A stretch of 17,269 nucleotides of DNA, taken from the NCBI GenBank assembly GCA_947254705.1, contig CAMYCX010000023.1, positions 1 through 17,269 on the forward strand, read 5' to 3'. Position numbers and translations under genes: made by a program. This DNA is from an uncultured Veillonellaceae bacterium (lineage in GTDB: Bacteria; Bacillota; Negativicutes; Veillonellales; Negativicoccaceae). The notes under the pieces are model-generated. The model was not told where the DNA came from. It was given only the letters and a program-made list of their open reading frames with translations, and did not search any database. Of the stretch, positions 1-7,318 are shown in pieces (within the stretch, counting starts at the first letter, position 1; each line of letters starts with the position of its first letter).

Positions 1-47
1 GATTAGAATAACGGTCTCGTGGGCTCGGAGATGTGTATAAGAGACAG
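1..47. other. Sequencing adapter (Nextera-type, i7 side), not genomic
   Basis: Positions 29-47 are the 19-bp Tn5 mosaic end used in tagmentation libraries. Positions 14-28 are the Nextera read-2 tail, 4-13 read as a 10-base index (reverse complement CGTTATTCTA), and 1-3 match the end of the P7 primer. The same block occurs in reverse complement at the other end. Genomic sequence begins at 48. Open frames that start here encode adapter-derived peptide (MCIRDS) and should be ignored. Confidence 0.98.
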
Positions 48-68
48 CCTTTGCTTCCGTCGTCCACT

Positions 69-842
69 TCATTGCCTATCGTCCTCCGTCTTCGGTACCG
101 ACTCGTCCGCCGCCACCGACTCTTCCCCCTGCAGAAACTGTTGTACCGTTTGCTTCTTCGAGCGCAAAAACTCCGCCGTCGGAGCAATCTCCAAAAATTT
201 CCCCTGATGCAAAAACGCCATCCTGTCGGCAATCTTGCGTGCCGATACCAATTCGTGCGTGACTACGACCGCGGTCGTATGTAATGTCTGCTGTGTTTCC
301 ATAATCAAGCGGTCGACCGTTGCCGAACGAATCGGATCCAATCCCGCCGTAGGTTCATCGTACAGCACCACGTCCGGATGCGTGGCCAGCGCCCGTGCCA
401 AACTGACCCGTTTTTTCATACCGCCCGACAGATTCGCCGGCATGGCGTCCTGCCAACCGTCCAAGCCGACCCGCGCCAGCGCCTCGGCGACTTCGCGCCG
501 TACTTCGTCTTCCGTATACCGGCCGTGCCGCCGCAAGCCGAAAGCCACATTATCCGCGACCGTCATCGAGTCAAACAGCGCCGAATATTGAAACACCATG
601 CCCATCCGCCGCCGAATCTCGTTCCACTGTCGCTCCGTATACGCCGTCACATCTTCCCCGTCGATCAGGATCTGCCCTTCGTCCGGCCGTACCAACCCGA
701 TGATCACACGCAGAATGGTTGACTTCCCGCTGCCCGATGCCCCGAGAATCACCATCGTTTCGCCGCGCCGCACCGTTAGATCCACGCCGTCCAATATCGT
801 TCGTTCGCCCAGGCGCACCGTTATATTTCGCAGTTCAATCAT
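69..842 (-). CDS. mlaF: MlaF-type ABC transporter ATPase (lipid transport)
   Basis: Cytoplasmic ATPase subunit of an MlaFEDB-type ABC transporter, which moves phospholipid between inner and outer membranes in didermic bacteria. The 257 residues contain Walker A GASGSGKST (34-42), a Q-loop glutamine at 85 in FQYSALF, signature LSGGMKKR (138-145), Walker B ending in DEP with catalytic Glu163, and the switch His196 in VVVTHEL. The MlaF/Ttg2A subfamily is recognised from LSGGMKKRVSLARAL, the YDEPTAGLDP string and the adjacent MlaE. The last ~25 residues form an acidic tail. The ATG lies 8 bp past the mlaE stop, and the site TAGGAGG includes the mlaE TAG, so translation is probably coupled. The gene is complete: the stop at 69-71 is only 21 bp from the adapter junction. 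An MCE-domain mlaD would be expected next but lies off the contig. Confidence 0.93.
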   Translation of the reverse strand: MIELRNITVRLGERTILDGVDLTVRRGETMVILGASGSGKSTILRVIIGLVRPDEGQILIDGEDVTAYTERQWNEIRRRMGMVFQYSALFDSMTVADNVAFGLRRHGRYTEDEVRREVAEALARVGLDGWQDAMPANLSGGMKKRVSLARALATHPDVVLYDEPTAGLDPIRSATVDRLIMETQQTLHTTAVVVTHELVSARKIADRMAFLHQGKFLEIAPTAEFLRSKKQTVQQFLQGEESVAADESVPKTEDDRQ

Positions 843-850
843 GACGCCTC

Positions 851-1615
851 CTAAAACAGTACCGACGAGAGCAAATAATTCACGGCAAAAATCATCACCA
901 TCGCGTACACCACGGTCTGCGTGACGGCAATTCCGACGCCTTCCGCCCCGGACTTGGCCTGCATTCCGCGATCACAGGCGATCACCGCGATAATCATGCC
1001 GAAACAAATCGTCTTGATCATGCCCATGTACACATCCGCAGGCACGACAAAGGTGTCGATCGAAGTCCAATATGTATGCGCCGTCACGCCGTTCACCAAT
1101 GTCGCCACCAGCATCCCGCCGAAGGTACCGATCACCAGGCCGAAGATATCAAGCAAGGGCAACATCAGCATACAGGCTACCATGCGCGGCACGACGAGAT
1201 AGGTGACGGGATCCGTCGCCAGACAACGCAACGCGTCGATCTGCTCCGTTACTTTCATCGTGCCGATTTCCGCCGTGATCGCCGCGCCGGCACGCCCCGC
1301 CAGTACGACCCCCGCCAGCACGGGACCGAGTTCGCGCCCCATGGCCAGCGTCACAATCGCTCCGATGGAAAATTCCGCCCCGTAGCGAATCAATTCCGAA
1401 GCAATCTGCACCGTCATGACCATGCCCGTAAACAACAACGTCAAACTGACGATCGGCGCCGATTTCACACCCAACAGATACATCTGACGAACCGTCTCGC
1501 GCAATGACAGCGCCGCAATTCGCCGCCACGTCATCACCAGCAGACGCATCGTCGCGCCGATTTGTGCCAACACCGTCAATGTAGTTGTTCCTAATGCGGT
1601 AAGCATCGACTGCAT
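851..1615 (-). CDS. mlaE: MlaE-type ABC transporter permease
   Basis: Inner-membrane permease that pairs with MlaF. The 254-residue length is normal for the family. The hallmark stretch is present around residues 93-127: ELGPVLAGVVLAGRAGAA followed by TAEIGTMKVTEQIDAL. About five hydrophobic segments are visible (approximately 50-72, 83-110, 144-175, 195-212, 230-252). An amphipathic N-terminal segment typical of MlaE precedes them. The ATG at 1615 is preceded by AAAGGAG at a 6-nt spacing, which fixes the start. It is the first gene of an mlaE-mlaF unit after a terminator at 1761-1790, so it probably has its own promoter in 1616-1760. The best candidate there is a weak extended -10 (TGT-TAAAAT) near 1650-1660 with no good -35. 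The substrate is inferred from the family; nothing here fixes import versus export. Confidence 0.93.
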   Translation of the reverse strand: MQSMLTALGTTTLTVLAQIGATMRLLVMTWRRIAALSLRETVRQMYLLGVKSAPIVSLTLLFTGMVMTVQIASELIRYGAEFSIGAIVTLAMGRELGPVLAGVVLAGRAGAAITAEIGTMKVTEQIDALRCLATDPVTYLVVPRMVACMLMLPLLDIFGLVIGTFGGMLVATLVNGVTAHTYWTSIDTFVVPADVYMGMIKTICFGMIIAVIACDRGMQAKSGAEGVGIAVTQTVVYAMVMIFAVNYLLSSVLF

Positions 1616-1760
1616 ACGTATCTCCTTTCGGTTGATCTTATCTATTTATTTTAACACAATTCAGCGGTATCAGGGGATCCGTTTCGCCGCTTTCACCGTT
1701 TTCACCAAGAGCTCTCATACTGCCGCCGTAGCGACCGCGCTCTCCTTTGTGTCAAAACAC

Positions 1761-1790
1761 GGAAAAGGACGGTTCTCGCCGTCCTTTTCC
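1761..1790 (-). terminator. Rho-independent terminator after the S55-domain gene
   Basis: A perfect 12-bp stem (1761-1772 with 1779-1790, GGAAAAGGACGG/CCGTCCTTTTCC) closes a 6-nt loop. Read on the minus strand it is followed by GTGTTTTG, a short interrupted T tract. It lies 20 bp past the stop of the minus-strand S55-domain gene and before mlaE, so it probably separates two transcription units, perhaps with read-through. Confidence 0.75.
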
Positions 1791-1809
1791 TGCTGCTGTA
1801 TATCTTTTA

Positions 1810-3762
1810 TCAGATGCTCCGCACGCTAGCCGCCGATTTTTTGCCGCCCGCCGTGTCGGGTTTACCGCTATCGTCCGGCGTTGTTTCCGCGGCCGATTCC
1901 GTCGGTTTATCATCATGATGCATATCCGCCTGCAACTCCGGATTCGTCTGCTTCGTCTCACGCAGTTGGCGCTCTTTTTCTTTTGCGTCAACCACGTCAA
2001 AGGTAAATTGCCCGTCGCCTTCGATGATATATTCCGTATCCAGTCGGACTTTCGAACGTTCCGTATCATCGTCCTCCCGTTTGGAGACGGCATTCGTCCC
2101 CGGACGCAAGTTGTCCGGCAACCGTTCCGGCTCATGACCGTAGAGCACGGCCCCGCCGTTTCCGTGATCCCGTTCATCCGGCACAGCGGACACGCCGTCT
2201 TCCAAAATTTCCACCACAATCTGCTGATTGAGGTCTTCATTTTCCAAGCGATGGCGCAAATCTTCAAAATCTTTATAGCTGCGCAAGCGTTCCAAGATTT
2301 CGTCCGTCAGATTCAGTTGCTGTTTTTGGATGAGGTACGGAAGCGGTGTCACCCCGCCGCCGCGTACTTCCAGCGTCATCTTGCCGAACGGTTGATCCTC
2401 CGGCACCTGAAAGACCAGCTGACGATAGGTCTCCGGCTCCCGATACGGACGCAGCCGCACTCGAATGAAAATATGATCTCCCGGGCTGACGACCGCCGGT
2501 GTCGCCGACGCATCCAAAATTTCCGCCACACGGCGTTCCTGCGTCATTTCCATTGTCATCTTGATGCCGCGCAATTCATAGTCAACAAACGGATTTTTCG
2601 CCAAAATATTTAATATATTGTACAACTCGTCCACGGAGCGTTCGCTGACGGAACGACGCGAATAGTACATATTGGTCCGCGTGATCGGTTTCAGTTTATC
2701 CTCCTTGGGGGTCAGCGTGTAGGTCAATTTCACCGTACCGCGCCCGCCGCGGTCGAGCGTCTTTTGCGCCAAATCAAAGGCCCCCGTCGCCGCCAGCACC
2801 GGTGTCAATTGCGGATCATTCACCATGCGAACATCCGCGCGCCGTGTCTCCCCGGTGTCGGTATCGGTCACGTGGATCGACATCGGCACGGCCGCCGGCG
2901 CCCAATGCATACGTCCGGCAATTCCCGCGCCGCGGTCCTGATTGATCTTACCGATTTCACGGCCGATCGAGCCGAGTTTAAAGGCGGAGTTAACCGACGG
3001 CACCACCGTAAAAATATACGAGTTGTGCATAAAGTAATCGATCGTTCCGCGTTTCAAAAACGGATGCCCGAACGCGACAATACGATCCCCGTCCGCATAC
3101 GTCACGGTACCGATCGCGCCGAGTTTCAAATCGCCCGTCATCAATGTCGCCGCGACCGCCCCGCCGGCTTCCGGTTCGTGCGGTACGGCATCGTAACTGC
3201 CCGCCGCTCCCGTGGCATAGGGTACCAGGTGTAACGGAGCCAGTTTTTCCGTCAGATATTGCAGCGATTCCGACGAAAAGCCGCTCGCCATCACCGGTGT
3301 CGCCAGCGGTATCAATCCTTTTTCGGCCGGCGGAATAATACGTCGTGCGCGTGAATCTTCCACATTCCACAATTTCAGCATATCGCCGATCGGGGTAACC
3401 ATACCGATTTTACCGTCGGCAAATCCCCAGCCGTAAGCAATCGCACCGACCAGTTTGCCGTCAATATAGACCGGACTGCCACTCATCCCTTGCGCAATCC
3501 CGCCCGTTTTGTCAATCACGGGACCCGATACGCGCACCAAAATCAAATCGCCCGACGGACCGCGTTGTTTCATGACGCCGAGTACGTCGACGTCAAACGT
3601 ATCGATCCGATCCCCTTGTACGACCGTTTTGGCCGTGCCGTGCATCCCCTCGTGAATCTCTTCCACCGACATAAAGTCCGTTGCTTGCGCCAAAGCGGCG
3701 CCGCCCGTCCAGAGCAGTGCCGCCAAAATACCGCGCACCAGGCGCATTCCCGTTCGTTTCAT
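1810..3762 (-). CDS. Exported SpoIVB-type (peptidase S55) domain protein
   Basis: Large secreted or periplasmic protein of 650 residues. It has a signal peptide (MKRTGMRLVRG, a hydrophobic core, likely cut after ALA near residue 25). The S55 hallmarks are a TGGIAQGMSGSPV block (about 86-98, containing the presumed catalytic serine) followed by IDGKLVGAIAYGWGF, and later AIGTVTYADGDRIVAFGHPF (about 216-235) with the presumed catalytic histidine. In SpoIVB, as I recall it, the GH block comes first and GMSGSP second; here the order is reversed. Middle segments (about 240-480) look beta-rich. The C-terminal ~100 residues are hydrophilic and low-complexity. The ATG at 3762 shares one base with the upstream stop (TGATG), so I prefer it to the TTG one codon earlier. 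The family is sure. Protease activity, substrate and role are inference; an outer-envelope or signalling protease is plausible. Confidence 0.85.
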   Translation of the reverse strand: MKRTGMRLVRGILAALLWTGGAALAQATDFMSVEEIHEGMHGTAKTVVQGDRIDTFDVDVLGVMKQRGPSGDLILVRVSGPVIDKTGGIAQGMSGSPVYIDGKLVGAIAYGWGFADGKIGMVTPIGDMLKLWNVEDSRARRIIPPAEKGLIPLATPVMASGFSSESLQYLTEKLAPLHLVPYATGAAGSYDAVPHEPEAGGAVAATLMTGDLKLGAIGTVTYADGDRIVAFGHPFLKRGTIDYFMHNSYIFTVVPSVNSAFKLGSIGREIGKINQDRGAGIAGRMHWAPAAVPMSIHVTDTDTGETRRADVRMVNDPQLTPVLAATGAFDLAQKTLDRGGRGTVKLTYTLTPKEDKLKPITRTNMYYSRRSVSERSVDELYNILNILAKNPFVDYELRGIKMTMEMTQERRVAEILDASATPAVVSPGDHIFIRVRLRPYREPETYRQLVFQVPEDQPFGKMTLEVRGGGVTPLPYLIQKQQLNLTDEILERLRSYKDFEDLRHRLENEDLNQQIVVEILEDGVSAVPDERDHGNGGAVLYGHEPERLPDNLRPGTNAVSKREDDDTERSKVRLDTEYIIEGDGQFTFDVVDAKEKERQLRETKQTNPELQADMHHDDKPTESAAETTPDDSGKPDTAGGKKSAASVRSI

Positions 3763-4058
3763 CAATTTGTTTCCACCACAGCCACTTCGCTGCCTTTTTC
3801 GACTTGATCGCCGACAGCCACGTCTACTTTGACAACTTTACCGTCCGCCGTCGCCCGGGCCGCCGGCATCGAGCCGGCCAGTGATTCCACTTCGACCAGC
3901 GTTTCGCCTTCTTTGACCGATGTACCGACCGTGACCGCTTTGGTCACTTTGCCGGACAGTACCGTCGTATGCACAATCGCCTGTGCGGCCGCCATCATGA
4001 CCCCGCAAGCGGTAAGTGCCGCTGCCATCCAAACAATTCGCCGTTGTACTTGTTTCAT
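3762..4058 (-). CDS. Small exported biotinyl/lipoyl-like barrel protein without the lysine
   Basis: 98-residue protein with an N-terminal export signal and a barrel-sandwich-hybrid (biotinyl/lipoyl-like) remainder. The signal is KQVQRR, then a hydrophobic run. It contains a possible lipobox LTAC at residues 15-18, so it may be a lipoprotein; cleavage after AQA (~27) is the alternative. Two copies of a half-motif are visible: 35-58 (SGKVTKAVTVGTSVKEGETL and on) and 72-96 (DGKVVKVDVAVGDQVEKGSE and on). This is the internal pseudo-symmetry expected of the fold. The turn where carrier domains have MKM or DKA reads SLAGSMPAARA, with no lysine, so it is probably not biotinylated or lipoylated. HlyD-type adaptors use the same fold. 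The start is ATG 4058, because GAGGTGAT, a long match to the 16S 3' end, lies at proper distance; the upstream GTG/ATG codons at 4067 and 4064 overlap that site. Its stop overlaps the next start as TGATG. Confidence 0.75.
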   Translation of the reverse strand: MKQVQRRIVWMAAALTACGVMMAAAQAIVHTTVLSGKVTKAVTVGTSVKEGETLVEVESLAGSMPAARATADGKVVKVDVAVGDQVEKGSEVAVVETN

Positions 4059-4127
4059 CGTCATCACCTCGCATCAAATTACTTGTTTATACCGTTATAT
4101 CCGTTTTTGCCGCCATTGGCACGAAGG

Positions 4128-5147
4128 TTACGCGCCGCCGAGCGAATCACGGAAATAATCCATTTGTGTCAGGGATTTGCCCGCGCCGAGCACCACGGTA
4201 AACAGCGGATCTTCCGCTTGGTAAACCGGCATCCCCAATTGTCCTGTCAGGTACGGCGCAATCCCTTGCAATCGCGCGCCGCCGCCCACCAGCAACATGC
4301 CGTGCATCCGCACCCATTGCGAAAGCTCCGGCGTGCACTGCACCAGCAGCGATTCCGCATCGGCAACCAGTGACGCCACCGCCGCGCGCAATATCGGACG
4401 CAACATATCCGCCGTCACCGTCACGGTCGCCGGCAATCCCGTTTGCACCGACATTCCGGCACACTCCATCTGTTGTGTACTGCCTTCGCGCAAATCGCCT
4501 ACCTGGCACGTCAACTGCTCCGCCGTTCGCGGTCCGATACGTACGCCGCACTCCCGCCATACCGTACGCTGTACGGCATGATGCCAATGCGCCGCCCCCG
4601 TACACCGCCACCGCGCATGGGTAATACCGTGCGCATTGACCAGCGCCAAGTCCGTTGTATCCGCACCGATATCGGCTACCATTAGTCCCGGTGTCGTCGC
4701 CTGTTCCAGATCCGATCCGTAGGCCGCCGCGAGCGGCGACTCTATACCGACTACTTTGCGTGTGCCGACTTGTGCCGCCGTTTCCAATACGGCACGCCGT
4801 TCCACCGACGTCAACCCCGTGCCGACCACCGCCAACATCCGCGGGCGGGACCGCCAACCGGACAAGTAGGGATCCACCAGCCGCGACAACAATTCCGTCG
4901 CCGCTTCAAAATCCGTCACCGCACCGTGTCGAATCGGATACAAAAGATGCATCCCCTCCGGCACGGCCCCTTCCAAAGCGGCCGCCGCCTGTCCGACCGC
5001 GATCACTTCCCGCGATACATCGTCGACGAGCAGCACGCTCGGTTCACGGACTACGACACCGCGTCCGCGGATATATACCACCGTATTGGCGCTGCCCAAA
5101 TCGACCGCCGCATCCGTCATCCCGAACGCATTCAAACGTTCAAACAC
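4128..5147 (-). CDS. Divergent MreB/Mbl-like actin-family protein
   Basis: Actin-fold bacterial cytoskeletal protein, expected to polymerise under the inner membrane and guide lateral wall synthesis. From the GTG at 5147 it has 339 residues, the usual MreB length. Motifs are phosphate-1 DLGSANT (16-22), REPSVL (34-39), IESPLAAAYG (135-144), phosphate-2 DIGADTTD (159-166) and an adenosine-loop GGGARLQG near 285. Typical MreB has DIGGGTT and EEPMAAAIG, so this copy is divergent. The reading frame stays open far into murA, but that extension (start 5345) encodes nothing MreB-like. I chose GTG 5147 because it gives a VFERLNAFG lead like the MF... lead of MreB; ATG 5120 is the alternative, and neither has a strong ribosome site. 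It starts 34 bp after the murA stop, so it is probably co-transcribed. murA-mbl neighbourhoods are known in Firmicutes. Confidence 0.82.
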   Translation of the reverse strand: MFERLNAFGMTDAAVDLGSANTVVYIRGRGVVVREPSVLLVDDVSREVIAVGQAAAALEGAVPEGMHLLYPIRHGAVTDFEAATELLSRLVDPYLSGWRSRPRMLAVVGTGLTSVERRAVLETAAQVGTRKVVGIESPLAAAYGSDLEQATTPGLMVADIGADTTDLALVNAHGITHARWRCTGAAHWHHAVQRTVWRECGVRIGPRTAEQLTCQVGDLREGSTQQMECAGMSVQTGLPATVTVTADMLRPILRAAVASLVADAESLLVQCTPELSQWVRMHGMLLVGGGARLQGIAPYLTGQLGMPVYQAEDPLFTVVLGAGKSLTQMDYFRDSLGGA

Positions 5148-5181
5148 CGACCGCTGCGGCAACACCGATTCGCGGCGACGC

Positions 5182-6441
5182 CTACTTTTCTTCGCGCCGT
5201 TCAATGTCTGCTCCCAACCCTCGTAATTTATCAACAAAATGGTCATAGCCGCGGTCAATATGATGCAAATGGCCGACTCTTGTCGTGCCGTCCGCCGCCA
5301 ATCCCGCCAGCACCAATGCGGCACCGGCCCGCAAGTCCGTCGCATTCACCAGACAGCCTTCCAGTCGGGGTACCCCTTCGACCACCGCACTGCCGCTCTC
5401 AATCTTGATCTTTGCTCCCATGCGTTTCAATTCATCCACATGCATGAACCGATTTTCAAACACCGTTTCCGTCACCACGCTCGTTCCTTGCGCGATCGTG
5501 GTGAGTGCCATGAATTGCGCCTGCATATCCGTCGGAAATCCGGGATAAGGCAATGTCTTGATATCCGCCGCCCGCAAGCGATCCGGACCGACCACACGCA
5601 CCCCGTTGATATCTTCGACAACCGCCGCGCCGACTTCCTTGAGTTTGGCAATCAACGGCTTGACATGTTCGGCCAGCGTATTTTCCACATAGATATCACC
5701 GCGTGTCATCGCCGCCGCCACCATAAACGTTCCCGCTTCGATCCGATCGGGAATGACATTATGCGTCACACCGTACAGTTCTTCGACGCCTTCCACGCGA
5801 ATCACGTTCGTACCCGCACCGCGGATCTTGGCCCCCATACTGTTCAGGAATGTCACCAAGTCAACGATTTCCGGCTCTTCCGCCGCATTTTGAATGACCG
5901 TATTGCCCTTGGCAAGTGACGCCGCCATCAGTACATTTTCCGTCGCTCCGACGCTGGGAAAATCCAAATAAATTTGGGCCCCTTTCAGACCGTGCGGCAC
6001 CACCGCTTCCACAAACCCGTGGCCGACTTCAATCTCGGCTCCCATGGCGGCAAATGCTTTCAAATGCAAATCAATCGGTCGCGTACCGATCGCGCAACCA
6101 CCGGGCAACGAGATTTTCGCGCGCCCCAAACGAGCCAGCAAGGGTCCCATCACCAGGAACGATGCCCGCATTTTGCTGACCCACTCATAAGGCGCTTCAT
6201 GCGAAGTCAACGTTCCCGCATCAAACGTGATTTCGTTCCCCTTGACCGCCACGCGTACGCCCAAATGCGACAGCACGTTGCAAATCGTCACCACATCTTC
6301 CAATTGCGGAATGTCGGGCAAACGGCTCGGCGTCACCGGCAACATCGTCGCGGCGATAATCGGCAGTACGGCATTTTTGGCACTGCTGACACGCACTCGT
6401 CCGTTGAGCGGCACGCCCCCTCTGATATATAACTTTTCCAA
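5182..6441 (-). CDS. murA: UDP-N-acetylglucosamine 1-carboxyvinyltransferase
   Basis: Cytoplasmic enzyme for the first committed step of peptidoglycan synthesis: transfer of enolpyruvate from PEP to UDP-GlcNAc. The 419 residues match the family length. Lys22-Asn23 (SSAKNAV), Arg92 (KMRASF) and catalytic Cys116 in LPGGCAIGTRPIDLH are all present. So are DRIEAGTFM and the FPTDMQAQ motif with the general-base aspartate. Cys rather than Asp at 116 predicts a fosfomycin-sensitive enzyme. The start codon is TTG at 6441: GGAGGAG sits 7 nt upstream and the frame begins MEKLYIRGG as expected. A promoter is visible at 6491-6519. Whether this is the only murA copy cannot be told from the window. Confidence 0.97.
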   Translation of the reverse strand: MEKLYIRGGVPLNGRVRVSSAKNAVLPIIAATMLPVTPSRLPDIPQLEDVVTICNVLSHLGVRVAVKGNEITFDAGTLTSHEAPYEWVSKMRASFLVMGPLLARLGRAKISLPGGCAIGTRPIDLHLKAFAAMGAEIEVGHGFVEAVVPHGLKGAQIYLDFPSVGATENVLMAASLAKGNTVIQNAAEEPEIVDLVTFLNSMGAKIRGAGTNVIRVEGVEELYGVTHNVIPDRIEAGTFMVAAAMTRGDIYVENTLAEHVKPLIAKLKEVGAAVVEDINGVRVVGPDRLRAADIKTLPYPGFPTDMQAQFMALTTIAQGTSVVTETVFENRFMHVDELKRMGAKIKIESGSAVVEGVPRLEGCLVNATDLRAGAALVLAGLAADGTTRVGHLHHIDRGYDHFVDKLRGLGADIERREEK

Positions 6442-6490
6442 AACGGCACTCCTCCACCCATTGGTAATGTCAAATCAAGTTCTTCTCTTT

Positions 6491-6519
6491 ATCATATCAA
6501 TTTCATGACCTTTTTTCAA
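6491..6519 (-). promoter_or_regulatory. Sigma-70-type promoter for murA
   Basis: On the minus strand TTGAAA (6514-6519) and TATGAT (6491-6496) are separated by exactly 17 bp, five matches of six in each box. Transcription would begin near 6484, leaving a leader of about 40 nt before the TTG start of murA. Confidence 0.7.
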
Positions 6520-6569
6520 TTCGTCGACAAACCGTCGCCCGCCGTACAAGCAAAAAGCGACATTCGCCG

Positions 6570-6950
6570 TCACCGTATGACGGCGGCCGTCGCCCAGTCC
6601 GTTTCCCATTCCGCCCGTTCGATGTCGGCTCCGTTATCCGCCAGGTATGCCCCGACCAAACTTTGCAGGCGCTGTGTATCCACTTCCGCCAACACGGTCG
6701 CCGTGTCATCGCCGACACGATCAATCACCGTCACGTCCCGATACACGGAAAAGCCGTACACCGAACCGTTGAAAAACGCGGAGTCATATTCATAGTCCAA
6801 TACTTCCTGAATGGAAGACCGCAGTTCTCTGCCGTATTGTCTGACGTCAACGGCAAACACGTCACTGAGCACCTGCCACGGTGCGGCAAATATATACAGC
6901 GTCTCATCTCCCGTGCCCAAGTCGACCTTGCGTTTGCGATAGACTACCAT
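6570..6950 (-). CDS. Conserved-looking hypothetical protein upstream of murA
   Basis: 126 residues with no signal peptide and no membrane segment; I do not recognise the family. The sequence is acidic and mixed alpha/beta in appearance: LYIFAAPWQVLSDVFAVDV early, YEYDSAFFNGSVYGFSVYRD in the middle (53-72), and a tail ending TDWATAAVIR. The start is placed at ATG 6950 because AGGGGG lies 5 nt upstream. An ATG twelve codons earlier has no such site, and the residues it would add are basic and unlike the rest. It is followed after 128 bp by murA, which has its own promoter, so co-regulation is uncertain. The codon use and clear stop support a real gene. It is probably cytoplasmic. Confidence 0.6.
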   Translation of the reverse strand: MVVYRKRKVDLGTGDETLYIFAAPWQVLSDVFAVDVRQYGRELRSSIQEVLDYEYDSAFFNGSVYGFSVYRDVTVIDRVGDDTATVLAEVDTQRLQSLVGAYLADNGADIERAEWETDWATAAVIR

Positions 6951-7054
6951 CCTGTCCCCCCTATGTTGCCTCTCTGTCGGCAACAATAATGCTGCCTATA
7001 GTATATCAAATTTACACCTTGATTTATACTGCCTGCTGAAATACCGCGTTTGCG

Positions 7055-7083
7055 TTGACAGAAAGTGAAACACAACATATTGT
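7055..7083 (+). promoter_or_regulatory. Distal promoter candidate for abgT
   Basis: A perfect -35 TTGACA (7055-7060) is followed after 17 bp by TATTGT (7078-7083), a four-of-six -10. It is bracketed by the inverted repeat GTTGACA/TGTCAAC and would start transcription near 7090. The abgT leader would then be about 280 nt long. Confidence 0.5.
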
Positions 7084-7087
7084 CAAC

Positions 7088-7111
7088 CGTTGCTAATTTC
7101 ACATAGCAACG
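7088..7111. promoter_or_regulatory. Perfect dyad, operator-like
   Basis: CGTTGCTA (7088-7095) and TAGCAACG (7104-7111) form perfect 8-bp arms around an 8-bp centre. The dyad lies at the predicted start point of the distal promoter, where a dimeric repressor would act. It could equally be an RNA hairpin. The regulator is unknown. Confidence 0.4.
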
Positions 7112-7288
7112 CCACTTGCTTTCACTTAGCGAAAGACGCCTGCCTTTCCGTCCGTTCTTCGACTTCGTTTTCGAACGCCCGTGCCGCCTTCATTTTAGGC
7201 ATTTTTCACTATGCACGGAAGGCATTTTCGGTAAAGGCAGCGCCGTTTCGAACCGCGGCGCGCTCCGCCGACAATCCCCATTTGTCCC

Positions 7289-7318
7289 TTGCGTGAGAGC
7301 GGTCGCGATGACTATAAT
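7289..7318 (+). promoter_or_regulatory. Proximal promoter candidate for abgT
   Basis: A perfect -10 TATAAT occurs at 7313-7318. The best -35 is TTGCGT at 7289-7294 with an 18-bp spacer, only three matches of six. The start point would be near 7325, about 45 nt before the abgT ATG. Confidence 0.4.

Noticed and set aside
1747..2613. 288-codon plus-strand frame opposite the S55 gene
   Set aside because: It lies antisense to a well-supported gene, its product has no recognisable family and is rich in Arg, Phe and His as antisense shadows of GC-rich genes are, and there is no ribosome site.
5148..5345. N-terminal extension of the MreB-like frame inside murA
   Set aside because: It overlaps the conserved end of murA and encodes no MreB-like residues. 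MreB similarity begins only near 5140, and the resulting length would be abnormal.
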